From: JBLNBN01 sp050260015
Lineage (GTDB): Bacteria > Bacteroidota > Ignavibacteria > Kapaibacteriales > UBA2268
Length of the DNA: 64,000 nucleotides
Assembly: GCA_050260015.1 (NCBI GenBank)
Contig: JBLNBN010000028.1
Location: 1-64,000, forward strand
Direction of reading: 5' to 3'
Shown here: positions 7,529 through 17,123 of the stretch, in pieces
How the letters are laid out: every line of letters starts with the position of its first letter
How positions within the stretch are numbered: the first letter of the stretch is position 1
The notes under the pieces: generated by a model
Database searches by the model: none
What the model was told of the DNA's origin: nothing
The model's input: only the letters and a program-made list of their open reading frames with translations
Position numbers and translations under genes: made by a program

Positions 7529-10045
7529 TTACGGAGTTTCGCTTCCTGCGAGCTCGCTCTCGGCCTGGACTAAGATATTATCGATTACTCGGTAAACAAT
7601 CTTATTCTCTTCGGCGCTGAACTCCCCGATTATCTTGCAACCGGGTTTTATCTTGCCTTTTAGAATTTCCTCGGCGACCTCGTCCTCGACGTATTTCTGG
7701 AGCGCGCGCCTCAATGGGCGAGCTCCGTATTTCTCGTCGAATCCTTTTTCGACGATGAAGTCCTTGGCCGCGTCAGTCAGCTCGAGCGTCATTTGATTAA
7801 TCTTCAACCGCTTCGTGAGGCGTTCAAGCTGGATGTCGATTATGCTGTAAATATGCTCTCTGCGGAGCTTATGGAAGATTATGAAATCGTCGATACGGTT
7901 TATGAATTCCGGGTTGAAGAGTCGACGAACCGATTCCTCGATAGTCGATTTAATATGCTCGTTCTCGCTCTTCTCGGAGTCCTCATTGAAGCCGATCCTG
8001 CCGCCAGTTTTTACGTCGCGGGTGCCGACGTTGGAGGTCATGATTATAACGGTATTCTTAAAGTCCACCTTTCTACCCAAGCCGTCCGTCAGCACGCCGT
8101 CGTCGAACACCTGCAGCAGTATATTGAACACGTCCGGGTGAGCCTTTTCGATTTCATCCAAGAGGATAATCGAATAGGGTTTGCGGCGCACCTTTTCGGT
8201 AAGCTGGCCGCCCTCTTCGTAGCCGACGTATCCGGGAGGCGCCCCGGTAAAGCGCGATACGGCGAATTTTTCCATGTACTCGCTCATGTCTATGCGGATT
8301 AGAGCGTCTTCGCTCTCGAACATTACGCGGGCTAAAGCTTTTGCAAGCTCCGTCTTACCGACGCCCGTGGGGCCGAGGAACATAAACGATCCGATTGGCC
8401 GATTGGGGTCCTTCAATCCCGCGCGAGCGCGGCGGATGGCCTTTCCGAGCGATTCTATCGCTTCGTCCTGCCCGACGACCATCTTGCGAAGCTCTTCGCC
8501 CAGGTTGAGCAATTTGTTGGATTCGCTCTCGGCGATCTTGTTGACCGGTATGCCGGTCATCATGGCGACGACGTCCGCTATGTCCTCCTCGGTGACGGGA
8601 TAGACCTTTTCGTTGGCTTCCGTCTCCCAGCGATTCTTCGCGGCGTCAAGCTCGGCGAGCAGTTTCTTTTCGCTGTCGCGCAGCCTTGCGGCTTCCTCGA
8701 AGTTCTGCTGCTTGACTACGTCGTTTTTAGTCTTGCGCACCTCTTCGATCTGCTTTTCAAATTCTTCTATTTCCTTAGGAACTGTTATGTTAGAGAGATG
8801 CACCCTCGCGCCGGCTTCGTCTAAAACGTCGATAGCCTTGTCGGGGAACATTCTGTCGCTAATATATCTTTCAGACAGCGAGACCGAAGCCTCGATCGCT
8901 TTATCTTCGTAGTTAACGTTATGATGATCTTCGTATTTATCTTTTATGCTGTAAAGAATATGCTTAGTCTCGTCGGCGCTTGGCTGATCGACAATAATTT
9001 TCTGGAACCTGCGTTCGAGCGCGCCGTCCTTTTCTATATACTGGCGGTACTCGTCGAGCGTCGTGGCGCCGATGCACTGGATATCGCCGCGGGCGAGAGC
9101 CGGCTTAAACATATTCGAAGCGTCGAGCGAGCCTGATGCGCCGCCCGCTCCAACTATCGTATGCAGCTCGTCGATAAACAGGATAACGTCCTTCGCCTTT
9201 TCGAGCTCGGTAATGACCGCTTTCATGCGCTCCTCGAACTGGCCGCGATACTTTGTGCCGGCGACGAGAGCCGCAAGGTCGAGCGTTACGATGCGCTTGT
9301 CGAACAGCGCGCGGGAAACCTTTTTACCGACTATCATATTTGCAAGGCCTTCGACGATCGCCGTTTTGCCGACGCCGGGCTCGCCTATGAGCACGGGATT
9401 ATTCTTCTTACGGCGCGAAAGCACCTGCGATACGCGCTCTATTTCCTTCGCGCGCCCGATAACGGGGTCGAGCTTGCCTTCGGCCGCTAATTTAGTTAAA
9501 TCCCTGCCGAAGTTATCGAGCACGGGCGTTTTTACTTTCTCTTTCTGCCCGCCCCGGGACTTGCCTTGCGAAGCCAGTTGTTGCGGCGTTCTCGGGCCTC
9601 CCGTGGGCTTTCCGCTGAGAATGTTGTCGAGCTCGCGGCGAACGCTCTCGTAATTAATAGAAAAGCGCGCGAGCAATTGAGCGGCAATGTTTTCCTCGTC
9701 GCGTAGCAACGAAAGCAGGAGGTGCTCGGTGCCGATTATGTCAGATTTGTAAAGTTTTGCCTCGAGATAAGTGATCTTAAGCACTTTCTCGGCTTGCTTG
9801 GTCAAAGGAATGTTCCCGATCGTCATCGTATTGGAAGTCGGCTTGATCTCGTCCTCGATAGTTTTCTTAATCTTAAAGAGATCGGCTCCCAAATTTCTCA
9901 GTATTTTCACGGCGATCCCCTCGCCCTCGCGGATAATTCCGAGCAACAAGTGCTCTGCGCCGATGTAATCATGTCCCAGTCTTATCGCTTCCTCGCGGCT
10001 TAGTCGGATTACCTCGTTTACCCTGTTTGAAAAGTTGCCTTCCAT
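7529..10045 (-). CDS. clpC: AAA+ unfoldase ClpC
   Basis: 838 aa. Two N-terminal Clp_N repeats (about 4-145), AAA+ domain 1 with Walker A GEPGVGKT (221-228) and Walker B DE at about 292-293, a UVR segment (QNFEEAARLRDSE, about 446-459) within the middle domain, and AAA+ domain 2 with Walker A GPTGVGKT (558-565) and Walker B DE at about 630. The loop RIGF at about 683 occupies the place of the ClpP-binding VGF loop, so it probably works with ClpP in regulated protein degradation. The UVR motif and the Clp_N pair separate it from ClpB. The classical ctsR-mcsA-mcsB neighbours are missing; it is a single gene here. No CIRCE-like inverted repeat was recognised in its 255-nt upstream region. Confidence 0.95.
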   Translation of the reverse strand: MEGNFSNRVNEVIRLSREEAIRLGHDYIGAEHLLLGIIREGEGIAVKILRNLGADLFKIKKTIEDEIKPTSNTMTIGNIPLTKQAEKVLKITYLEAKLYKSDIIGTEHLLLSLLRDEENIAAQLLARFSINYESVRRELDNILSGKPTGGPRTPQQLASQGKSRGGQKEKVKTPVLDNFGRDLTKLAAEGKLDPVIGRAKEIERVSQVLSRRKKNNPVLIGEPGVGKTAIVEGLANMIVGKKVSRALFDKRIVTLDLAALVAGTKYRGQFEERMKAVITELEKAKDVILFIDELHTIVGAGGASGSLDASNMFKPALARGDIQCIGATTLDEYRQYIEKDGALERRFQKIIVDQPSADETKHILYSIKDKYEDHHNVNYEDKAIEASVSLSERYISDRMFPDKAIDVLDEAGARVHLSNITVPKEIEEFEKQIEEVRKTKNDVVKQQNFEEAARLRDSEKKLLAELDAAKNRWETEANEKVYPVTEEDIADVVAMMTGIPVNKIAESESNKLLNLGEELRKMVVGQDEAIESLGKAIRRARAGLKDPNRPIGSFMFLGPTGVGKTELAKALARVMFESEDALIRIDMSEYMEKFAVSRFTGAPPGYVGYEEGGQLTEKVRRKPYSIILLDEIEKAHPDVFNILLQVFDDGVLTDGLGRKVDFKNTVIIMTSNVGTRDVKTGGRIGFNEDSEKSENEHIKSTIEESVRRLFNPEFINRIDDFIIFHKLRREHIYSIIDIQLERLTKRLKINQMTLELTDAAKDFIVEKGFDEKYGARPLRRALQKYVEDEVAEEILKGKIKPGCKIIGEFSAEENKIVYRVIDNILVQAESELAGSETP

Positions 10046-10223
10046 TTATTGACCTTTAAATTAATATAATTCGATTTTAAATTTTCATTAATGGGTTGCC
10101 TCAACAAAAACGACGCTCATATTATTTATTTATTTGGTCTAAATTTTTCTATGTATAATTGCGGTATTTTAATTAATCCGACATTATTAACATACGTTAA
10201 TAATAAATTAAGTTTAGAAGCCA

Positions 10224-10251
10224 TAAAAAAAGCTCTTCCTTGCAGAAGAGC
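10224..10251 (-). terminator. Terminator after the chemoreceptor gene
   Basis: On the minus strand GCTCTTC/GAAGAGC forms a 7-bp stem with a six-base loop followed by TTTTTTTAT. It is 50 nt downstream of the chemoreceptor stop and about 180 nt upstream of the clpC start. Confidence 0.85.
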
Positions 10252-10300
10252 CCTTTTCTCCCTGTATAAGTTACAGTTAACGGGTTCGCTAACGGTAACT

Positions 10301-13300
10301 CTAATCAGTAAAGTACTTATCCTCGATCATCTTCGCCGCGTCGCGGAGGTTATTCGAGCCGTTCGTTAATTTCTTTACGCGGGGCGCGCCAATCTCATCG
10401 GAGGAGAAATGCTTGCGAGCGTACGTCAAAGAAAACCTCGAGAGCATGTCCTTCAGCATACGGGCCTGGCCTGAGAGCTCTTCGGAGGCTGAGGCGCTCT
10501 GCTCGGCGGAAGCTGTGTTCTGCTGCGTCACCTTGTCGATCTGGTGGAACCCAACGTTGATCTGCGCTATGCCCTGTGCCTGCTCGGCGCTTGCCGTGGC
10601 GATCTCTTCAATAACCCGCGCCAGCTTTTGCGAATGCTCCTTAATTTCGGAGAGCGCCTCGCCGGTTCTTTCGGAAAGCGCGCTGCCGGTTTCCACCGTC
10701 TTGATCGAATTCTCAATCATTTCGGCGGTTTCTTTAGCCGCTTTAGCGCTGCGCGCGGCGAGGTTCCGCACTTCTTCGGCGACGACTGCGAAGCCTTGCC
10801 CATGGACTCCGGCGCGGGCGGCTTCGACTGCCGCGTTGAGCGCCAGGAGGTTCGTCTGGAAGGCGATCTCGTCGATGACCTTTATGATCTTCTGTATGTT
10901 CTTGCTTGACTCCGTAATTTCCGTCATCGCGGCTCCGAGCTGCTTCATTTCGCGGTCGCCCTTCTCGCTGGCGTCGAGCGATTGAACGGAGAGCTTGTTC
11001 GCGCGGTCGGCGTTCTCGGCGTTGTTCCGCGTTTGGCTGCCGATTTCGGACATGGAGCTCGTTATTTCTTCGAGGGAGGAGGCCTGCTCCGTGGCGCCGT
11101 TCGAGAGCGCAATAGCGGCGTCGGACACTTGCTGCGCGCCGCGGTCGACCTGCTCGACCGTTTCGGCAACCTGCCCAAGTATCTCGTTAATCGAATTTAG
11201 AGTTTCGTTAATCGCGTTCTTTATCGCAGCGTGGTCTCCCTGGTAAGACCCCATTACCAATTTAGTGAAGTCGCCTGCAGACATGTATTTAAGTATATCC
11301 TGCGCTTCGTTGACCGGCGCGACGACCGCTTCGAGCGTGGCGTTGACTCCCTCTACTATCTTCCGGTAGTCGCCCTCGTGCTTCGTCGCGTCCGCGCGGG
11401 TCTGGAGCTTGCCTTCTACGGCCGCTTCGGCCAGCATCATAGTATCGGCGATTAAAGCGTTTACGCTATCGATACATTTATTTAAATTATTCTTGATCGT
11501 GTCGAAATCGCCGTTGTACTGGTCAGTAATTTTCGCTGGTATATTACCTTTGGAGATTTTATCAACATAGTCCGCCGCTACGTTTAAGGGACCTATAACC
11601 GAGTCAAGCGTAGCGTTGACTCCCTCTACTATCTTCCGGTAGTCGCCCTCGTGCTTCGAGGCGTTGGCGCGGGTATTAAGCTTGCCGTCGACCGCCGCCT
11701 TCGCGAGCGTCTGCGCGTCCTCGGAGAGCGACATAACTGCGGAGCGTACCTTATCGAGCATTCCTGCCATCTTGCGGAAGCTCTCTTCGGTTTCTTTCGT
11801 GTACTGGTCGCCCGCCATTGTATCGATATTGAAATTGAAATTGCCGCGGCTAAGCAAGTCAAGATTGTGGGACAGCTTAGCTACTTCAATGTTCGTATAC
11901 TCGGCTATCTTCATTATCTTGGTTTGATCGATAACGACTTCGATGTGACCAATTTTCTCGCCCTTGGCGTTGTTTACGTAGCTGCTGTTGACGCGGAAGT
12001 TCATTCCGGCCTGCTCAAAGTCAGTTTGAGATTTGCCGCGCTTCAAGCATTCTACGCCGCAATTCTCCGTTTTGCAAATAGCAGCGCCCCAATTCGAGCA
12101 GGGCTTCCCAACTACATCTTTACGGTTTAACTTAAGCAAGTCTTCAACCGGCTTATTAATAAAAGTCCAGTTCATATTGTTATCGGTTACGGAAAGCGGG
12201 AAAGGAATCGCGTCGAGCAATTGTTCGTACCAGAAGACCTTATCGACGACGATATCAAGGGTCTGATTTACCCCTGCTATAATTTGCCTGTATTCGCCCA
12301 AATGTTTTGCCGCGTTAGCTCTCGTTTCGAATTTACCATCATTAGCGGCTTGGGCTAGCATTAAAGTATCCTGGATCATTTCATTGATCGCCTGCATCAT
12401 CTTAATTAAAGACGGCATTAGCTTATCGTTCTCGCAGCGACGGCCGATAGAGCGCAGTTCTTCCAACTTGCTTAGATCGCCGACGGAAACGCGCTCGGCG
12501 ATGTCCTGTATGCCTTCGAGCCTTTCCATAGTGTTGTTTACAGATTGTTTAAGCTCGAGCCACGCGCCTGTATAATTGCCGGAGACTTTTGTAGTTAAGT
12601 CGTTTAGAGCTAATTTCTCCATAATGCCCTTGACCTCGCCGACGGGGCGCTCGATCGAAAGCATAATTCCGTTCATCTTTTCCAATAAATTAGACCAGGC
12701 GCCCTGGAATTTGCTTACGTCGCCGCGGTAGCTCAAGTTGCCGCGCTCGGCCGCTTCGATGACTAGATCCATATCCGTAACCAAATTCCGTATCGTCGTC
12801 ATTGTGTTCCTCAATGAATTGAGCATTACGCCCACTTCGTCCTTGCCGTCGTAATCGATCTTTGTTGAAAGATCGCCTTTAACCATCCCATCGAGAGCGG
12901 CCAGCGCCTGATTCAATGGCTTATTGATAGATTTAGTAATTAGGAAAGCGATTGCAACCATAATGAGGATACAAAGCGCGAAGAGGCCTATTATCAATTT
13001 GTCGGCATCGTCCTTTTCCTTGCCGGCTGTATCGGCGAACTTTAACGCGATTTTATATTGATAATCTCCGAAGTCTTTTATGCTCTGCCGATAAGCCTTT
13101 AAGATTTCGGAAAATTCCCCGATAAGGTGAATATCAATTTCGTCATCTGTAGCAGTGTTATATAATTCCATGTTCAGCTGCTTTTCACGAACCTTGCCAT
13201 AGGCTTTCCTGCATTCTAATACTTTATCAAGCATTAGATCGCTTTTTTCGTCCTTTACCGTTTTATGTAAAGAATCAATCCAATGAGTAGTCTCTGCTTT

Positions 13301-13579
13301 AAGCGCCTCAAGCTTGCTTAGTTCTTCTTTTACCTTGGCAGGTTGAGTTTTCGGATCTAAGGCTGCGACCGTAAGTACTGCAGCTACGTTTTCATTAACG
13401 TTATTCAGTATTTTCCTTGTAAGCATAAAACGAGCCCACCGGTCCTGTACGAGTTCGTTCATCTTGTCATTCAATTCATCGGATTCCCGATAGGACAAAT
13501 ACATCATACCGATCATCATTACTACTATTAGCACGAAACCAATAGTTAATCGCATTCCTATTTTCACATTTTTAAGCAT
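10301..13579 (-). CDS. Large methyl-accepting chemotaxis protein with repeated HAMP-like units and a Cys-rich PAS
   Basis: 1092 aa, about twice a normal receptor. TM1 about 11-30, periplasmic four-helix-type domain about 31-194, TM2 about 195-216, HAMP about 217-270. A long cytoplasmic region follows with more HAMP-like helices and three copies of a [LF]xTRAxAxKHxGxYRxI motif (about 417, 634 and 725). A PAS domain lies at about 450-560 and holds a cysteine cluster (Cys494, 502, 507, 511). The signalling tip is EIAFQTNLLALNAAVEAARA, with methylation helices on both sides. It should control a CheA/CheW chain, but no che genes are in the window. The PAS plus four cysteines suggests redox, metal or haem sensing, which is inference. 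A 46-bp stretch is duplicated exactly inside the gene. Confidence 0.9.
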   Translation of the reverse strand: MLKNVKIGMRLTIGFVLIVVMMIGMMYLSYRESDELNDKMNELVQDRWARFMLTRKILNNVNENVAAVLTVAALDPKTQPAKVKEELSKLEALKAETTHWIDSLHKTVKDEKSDLMLDKVLECRKAYGKVREKQLNMELYNTATDDEIDIHLIGEFSEILKAYRQSIKDFGDYQYKIALKFADTAGKEKDDADKLIIGLFALCILIMVAIAFLITKSINKPLNQALAALDGMVKGDLSTKIDYDGKDEVGVMLNSLRNTMTTIRNLVTDMDLVIEAAERGNLSYRGDVSKFQGAWSNLLEKMNGIMLSIERPVGEVKGIMEKLALNDLTTKVSGNYTGAWLELKQSVNNTMERLEGIQDIAERVSVGDLSKLEELRSIGRRCENDKLMPSLIKMMQAINEMIQDTLMLAQAANDGKFETRANAAKHLGEYRQIIAGVNQTLDIVVDKVFWYEQLLDAIPFPLSVTDNNMNWTFINKPVEDLLKLNRKDVVGKPCSNWGAAICKTENCGVECLKRGKSQTDFEQAGMNFRVNSSYVNNAKGEKIGHIEVVIDQTKIMKIAEYTNIEVAKLSHNLDLLSRGNFNFNIDTMAGDQYTKETEESFRKMAGMLDKVRSAVMSLSEDAQTLAKAAVDGKLNTRANASKHEGDYRKIVEGVNATLDSVIGPLNVAADYVDKISKGNIPAKITDQYNGDFDTIKNNLNKCIDSVNALIADTMMLAEAAVEGKLQTRADATKHEGDYRKIVEGVNATLEAVVAPVNEAQDILKYMSAGDFTKLVMGSYQGDHAAIKNAINETLNSINEILGQVAETVEQVDRGAQQVSDAAIALSNGATEQASSLEEITSSMSEIGSQTRNNAENADRANKLSVQSLDASEKGDREMKQLGAAMTEITESSKNIQKIIKVIDEIAFQTNLLALNAAVEAARAGVHGQGFAVVAEEVRNLAARSAKAAKETAEMIENSIKTVETGSALSERTGEALSEIKEHSQKLARVIEEIATASAEQAQGIAQINVGFHQIDKVTQQNTASAEQSASASEELSGQARMLKDMLSRFSLTYARKHFSSDEIGAPRVKKLTNGSNNLRDAAKMIEDKYFTD
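11340..11385 (-). repeat. 46-bp perfect direct repeat in the chemoreceptor gene, copy 1
   Basis: Identical over 46 bp to 11613-11658. It encodes the KHEGDYRKIVEGVNATL part of the repeated motif in the chemoreceptor. Perfect nucleotide identity across a duplicated protein unit indicates recent duplication or gene conversion. Confidence 0.85.
11613..11658 (-). repeat. 46-bp perfect direct repeat in the chemoreceptor gene, copy 2
   Basis: Second copy of the repeat at 11340-11385, 273 bp (91 codons) away and in the same frame, so recombination between them would delete or add one whole module without a frameshift. Confidence 0.85.
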
Positions 13580-13743
13580 CCTTCACTCCAAATTCATAAA
13601 ATTAATTATATTCAGATTGTTAATTTCATCTTTTAAATAGTTCCAGCCGATCGATTAATTCCAATAAATATGCCATTGCGAGCAAATTAATTATTTTCCG
13701 ATAAACCGTTATAAATTGAATGAATTAGTTGAAGCAAACATTA

Positions 13744-13783
13744 ATAAAAAAATTGCCGTTTCGACAATTTTGCGAAACGGCAA
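13744..13783 (-). terminator. Terminator after the MscS-family gene
   Basis: On the minus strand TTGCCGTTTCG and CGAAACGGCAA form a perfect 11-bp stem with a nine-base loop followed by TTTTTTTATTAA. It sits 58 nt past the MscS stop. The rest of 13580-13841 is AT-rich leader of the chemoreceptor with nothing else recognised. Confidence 0.92.
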
Positions 13784-13841
13784 TAAAATAATTGCGCAAC
13801 CGGTAAAAATGCGCGATTTGGCAATTTGTTCTGCGCGGGAC

Positions 13842-15443
13842 TTAGGTCTGCGAGTCGGAATTATTATTTATTTTGTTGAAATTGTTATGCCCCGGGATAT
13901 CCGCCGATTTTAAATAATTCACATTCCCGGCTTTCTCGTCGAAGAGCAGCTTGCGCGTGGGCAGCGCAATTTCGATCTCATATTTCTCGGCGAGCGTTAA
14001 AATATCCGAAATGAATTTATGCTTAATCTCCAGTTCCTCGTTCCAGCTGGTAGCCAGTATCAAGGTATTGAACATTATTCGAATAGAGTAATCGCCCAAT
14101 TCTTTAATGTACACCTGGTAGTCGTCTTTCTTGGTGGCGGGATGCTCCGTAATCAATTTGCGCAAATCTTCAATAAAAGCGTTAATAATACTAATCCTCG
14201 TGCCGTAGACTACGTTAATTACCGGATCGAATCTCCTATAGACGCGTTTGCCGACGTTGTCTATCGTCAGATCCGCCAGCTTTCCGTTTGGGATCGTTAC
14301 CAGCGAATTAGAAAAAGTTCTAAGCCTGGTGGATCGCATCCCGATCTTTTCCACCGCCCCTTCTTTTTCGTCGACTTTGACCCAATCGCCGATTTCAAAG
14401 GGTTGATCGCTCAATATAGTCACCGAGCCGAATAAGTTTTTTAGAGTCTCCTGCGCCGCCAGGGCCAGGGCCAAACCGCCAATCGAGACGCCCGCAAGCA
14501 GCGGAGCGATAGGGACGTTCAGAGCTTCGAGTAGGTATATTACTCCCAAGATTATCACTATCGCCTTCATGGTAGTGCGAATGAACGGCACGAGGCTTGT
14601 TTGCAGCTTTGCGTTTTTCTTCGTGACTAACCTATTAATTATATCGGCGAAGAAATCGGCCAATCTAAAAAAAGTTACAGTTACTGCAACCGGAATTATT
14701 ATTTTTGCGATGAGCAGGAGCACATATGCAAACCGTACGGGGAATTGCAACATCGGGATAAAATATAAACCCAGTATAGCCGAAAAAATCAGCGCGACGC
14801 TTTTTGAACTCGGTCTAATATACAGCGCGATCGCCCTCCAGCGCTCAAATTTACCAAAAAGCTTATCCGCCGCAAGCAGAAGAGCCCCTCGTACCAAGTG
14901 CCCTGTAACGTAGACGACCGCTAAGAATAATATCAAAAGGGCCCACTGCCATAGCGAAAGTCCAAATATTTTATAAAAGCCAAATTCCGGCACGTACTTC
15001 GCGAACGTGTCGAGCTCGAACGGGAAGGTCTCCTCATAGAGCTTATTTATTGAGGCGACGGTTTCGGAGGAGTACATCCATCTGCCCCGCACCTTTTCAA
15101 GGTAGATTTCCGGATACTTTGCAAAAGGCTGATACCGGTTTTCGTTCGTATTCGAATCTATATAGTCAGGCAAGTTCGGCACGCTTTCGAGCTTGATAAA
15201 CAGGCCGCGCCCGTCCATAATTTTTTTCAGCTTAACGGCTAAATCCTGGGCCGTTTTCGGCTCTATATTCCTATAGTCAAGCGTCCTGGCGGCGAGCTCC
15301 GCCCGCACGTTCGGCTCCGTGGTAAAGTAAAGATGGGACTCCACCGCCGCGCGAGGGGTTGAGAGATCCAACTGGACCGTAGCCGGCGCGTTCAGCGCGG
15401 CTATACAAAAAAGAGCGATAGACAATAAAATGCGAAATCTCAT
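13842..15443 (-). CDS. MscS-family mechanosensitive ion channel with exported N-terminal domain
   Basis: 533 aa. Residues 1-22 look like a signal sequence, followed by a soluble extracytoplasmic region to about 165, then about four to five membrane spans. The pore helix and the first part of the beta domain are recognisable in GVSIGGLALALAAQETLKNL, followed by FGSVTILSDQPFEIGDWV and VEKIGMRSTRLRTFSNSLV, which are characteristic of the MscS family. Such channels open on membrane tension and release solutes during osmotic downshock. It is longer than E. coli MscS (286 aa) because of the N-terminal domain and extra spans, as in the MscM/YbdG-like subgroups. It is a single gene with its own terminator. 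Confidence 0.9.
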   Translation of the reverse strand: MRFRILLSIALFCIAALNAPATVQLDLSTPRAAVESHLYFTTEPNVRAELAARTLDYRNIEPKTAQDLAVKLKKIMDGRGLFIKLESVPNLPDYIDSNTNENRYQPFAKYPEIYLEKVRGRWMYSSETVASINKLYEETFPFELDTFAKYVPEFGFYKIFGLSLWQWALLILFLAVVYVTGHLVRGALLLAADKLFGKFERWRAIALYIRPSSKSVALIFSAILGLYFIPMLQFPVRFAYVLLLIAKIIIPVAVTVTFFRLADFFADIINRLVTKKNAKLQTSLVPFIRTTMKAIVIILGVIYLLEALNVPIAPLLAGVSIGGLALALAAQETLKNLFGSVTILSDQPFEIGDWVKVDEKEGAVEKIGMRSTRLRTFSNSLVTIPNGKLADLTIDNVGKRVYRRFDPVINVVYGTRISIINAFIEDLRKLITEHPATKKDDYQVYIKELGDYSIRIMFNTLILATSWNEELEIKHKFISDILTLAEKYEIEIALPTRKLLFDEKAGNVNYLKSADIPGHNNFNKINNNSDSQT

Positions 15444-15499
15444 TTACGTTTTCCTCGTTTGATTTAATATAGACGGAAAACAAATGCATAGAATTTTCA

Positions 15500-15529
15500 A
15501 AAGAAAAGCCGCTTTCGGAAGCGGCTTTT
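15500..15529 (-). terminator. Terminator after the lytic transglycosylase gene
   Basis: AAAAGCCGCTT and AAGCGGCTTTT form an 11-bp stem closed by TCGG; on the minus strand it is followed by TTTTCTTTTG. It lies 20 nt past the transglycosylase stop. Confidence 0.9.
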
Positions 15530-15549
15530 GTAAATGCTTGAACCAGGCC

Positions 15550-16458
15550 CTAATTTTCGGTGTTGCGGGTTTTAGGTATTTCGAGCGTCCAGGCGTCTTT
15601 GGTAGGCCTGGGCAGCGCTTTTCCCGTTATCCATGGGTTGCGGAGCCGGACTTCTCTAAAGTTTGTGCCATTGGCTTTAGCCCATGCGGAAAGGTCCTGT
15701 ATAGCTTCCGTGACAGTGACTGTGTCGCTTTCGTAGGGTTTATAATGGTAATCGGGGGAAACGTCGAACCCGTACTCTTTGGCGTTTTGCATTATCTCCT
15801 TTATTATAGCAATTCGGAAGATATAACGCGAGGTCTCTTCGTTAAGCCATAGATCGAAGAAATTAGTCGAGCCCTGATTGTCGAGGCTACCGGAGACGCG
15901 CCCGTCGCCCATGTTGTAGCCGGCCGCGGCCAATATCCACGATTTGTGTCGTTCGTATCCCGCCTTTAAGTAACGAATCGCTGCTCGCGCGCTTTTGACG
16001 GGGTCGCGCCGTTCGTCTACGTAATCGTTAACAACCAATCCGAATTGACGCGCCGTAGCGGGCATGAATTGCCATAGGCCATGCGCGCCCTTGCCGGAAG
16101 TCGCGCCCTGCATTAAGGCGCTCTCCGCGACCGCAAGGTACTTTAAGTCGTCCGGCGCTCCCTCTTCGCGAAGTACTTTTTCCATTGCCGGGAAGTACCT
16201 GCCCGCGCGCTTAACGTACATAATTATTTGACCGGGCTGCTGAAGGAGCAAGTAAAACTCGCGATCGGCGCGTTCGTAAGTGTCCGGGTTTTCCAGCGGT
16301 ATGCGCTCGCCGCAAAACGTCAGCTCCCTTGGAAGCTTTGCCGAAGATAGCCATTTATAAAAATCCGATGGGACGCGCTTCGTAGCGGCGTCGAAGGAAT
16401 CCGCGGAATTAAAGGAAAATAAGGCTAAAATGGCAAGGAATATATAGGTCTTTCTCAT
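15550..16458 (-). CDS. Periplasmic lytic murein transglycosylase (SLT domain, MltD-like)
   Basis: 302 aa. A signal peptide covers about residues 1-19. The SLT goose-lysozyme-like domain contains LKYLAVAESAL, in which the Glu of AES is the expected catalytic acid, then GAHGLWQFMPATARQFGL and AAAGYNMGDGRV. These match the MltD/Slt35 branch, which cleaves the glycan backbone of peptidoglycan to form 1,6-anhydro-muramyl ends. No LysM repeats follow, so it is shorter than E. coli MltD. It is a single-gene unit and shares its upstream 236 nt with the divergent small membrane protein at 16696. Confidence 0.9.
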   Translation of the reverse strand: MRKTYIFLAILALFSFNSADSFDAATKRVPSDFYKWLSSAKLPRELTFCGERIPLENPDTYERADREFYLLLQQPGQIIMYVKRAGRYFPAMEKVLREEGAPDDLKYLAVAESALMQGATSGKGAHGLWQFMPATARQFGLVVNDYVDERRDPVKSARAAIRYLKAGYERHKSWILAAAGYNMGDGRVSGSLDNQGSTNFFDLWLNEETSRYIFRIAIIKEIMQNAKEYGFDVSPDYHYKPYESDTVTVTEAIQDLSAWAKANGTNFREVRLRNPWITGKALPRPTKDAWTLEIPKTRNTEN

Positions 16459-16695
16459 CGTTTGTTTCCATTTGATTTTTATGCGCTGCGCCGCAATTTA
16501 AGTATTTTTAACGGAAAAGACAAGCCCCGGAGCCGCCCGCGCCCGATGAAGCAGATTTAATAATAATTATGTTTTTTATTTACCGCTTTGTTGTTATATT
16601 GCTTACGAGAATTAAAAGATTTTTAAAAATGGCGCTATCAACGCTTAATAATTGGAAGTTAGTTTGCTGTTAATAATTATAAACGGAGTTAAAAA

Positions 16696-17046
16696 ATGAT
16701 TGAAGACATGAACGACGCCGAGCAAACAATTCTGTTTGACCAAGCGGATATCGAACAAAATAAAGTCATGGCTATCCTGGCCTATATTTTGTTCTTCATT
16801 CCCATGATCGCCGCGCCGAAGTCGCGTTTCGCGATGTTCCACGCTAACCAGGGTTTGCTCCTGCTCCTTTTGGCGATAGCGAATATGATTGTCGGCCTTA
16901 TCCCGATAGTCGGTTGGATAGTTAATATATTCCTCGGGATCGCGATTTTCGTGCTCTGGATAATTGGAATAATTAACGCAGCCAGCGGCCGCGCTAAGGA
17001 TCTGCCGGTAATCGGTCAGTATAGAATTTTAAATTTCAACGTGTAA
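16696..17046 (+). CDS. Small membrane protein, DUF4870/Tic20-like
   Basis: 116 aa. Three hydrophobic segments can be seen: KVMAILAYILFFIPMIA (about 28-45), LLLLLLAIANMIVGLIPI (about 55-75) and GWIVNIFLGIAIFVLWIIG (about 75-97). The FHANQGLLL motif between spans and the closing sequence LPVIGQYRIL are typical of the DUF4870 family, which is distantly related to Tic20. Members are inner-membrane proteins without an assigned reaction. The N-terminal about 25 residues are acidic and cytoplasmic. A strong hairpin with a T tail follows 11 nt after the stop. Confidence 0.75.
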   Translation: MIEDMNDAEQTILFDQADIEQNKVMAILAYILFFIPMIAAPKSRFAMFHANQGLLLLLLAIANMIVGLIPIVGWIVNIFLGIAIFVLWIIGIINAASGRAKDLPVIGQYRILNFNV

Positions 17047-17057
17047 GCTAAAAATTA

Positions 17058-17119
17058 AAAATACCCTTATACTTCATAATATCAATTGAAACTTGATATT
17101 GAGTTAAGGGTATTTTTTT
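17058..17119 (+). terminator. Long two-part hairpin with T tail, overlapping the leader of the next gene
   Basis: AAAATACCCTTA (17058-17069) pairs with TAAGGGTATTTT (17105-17116), and an inner stem AATATCAA/TTGATATT (17078-17085/17093-17100) closes a seven-base loop. Seven Ts follow. It can terminate the preceding small gene. The only plausible ribosome site of the histidine kinase starting at 17124, AAGGG at 17106-17110, lies in the right arm, so folding may also limit translation of the kinase. Confidence 0.75.
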
Positions 17120-17123
17120 AGTT

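Noticed and set aside
10091..10369. 92-codon plus-strand frame between clpC and the chemoreceptor
   Set aside because: It runs through a minus-strand terminator into the chemoreceptor gene and has no features of a real protein.
13660..13700. Promoter for the chemoreceptor from a CAAATTAA element
   Set aside because: It mismatches the -7 consensus and is too far from the start.
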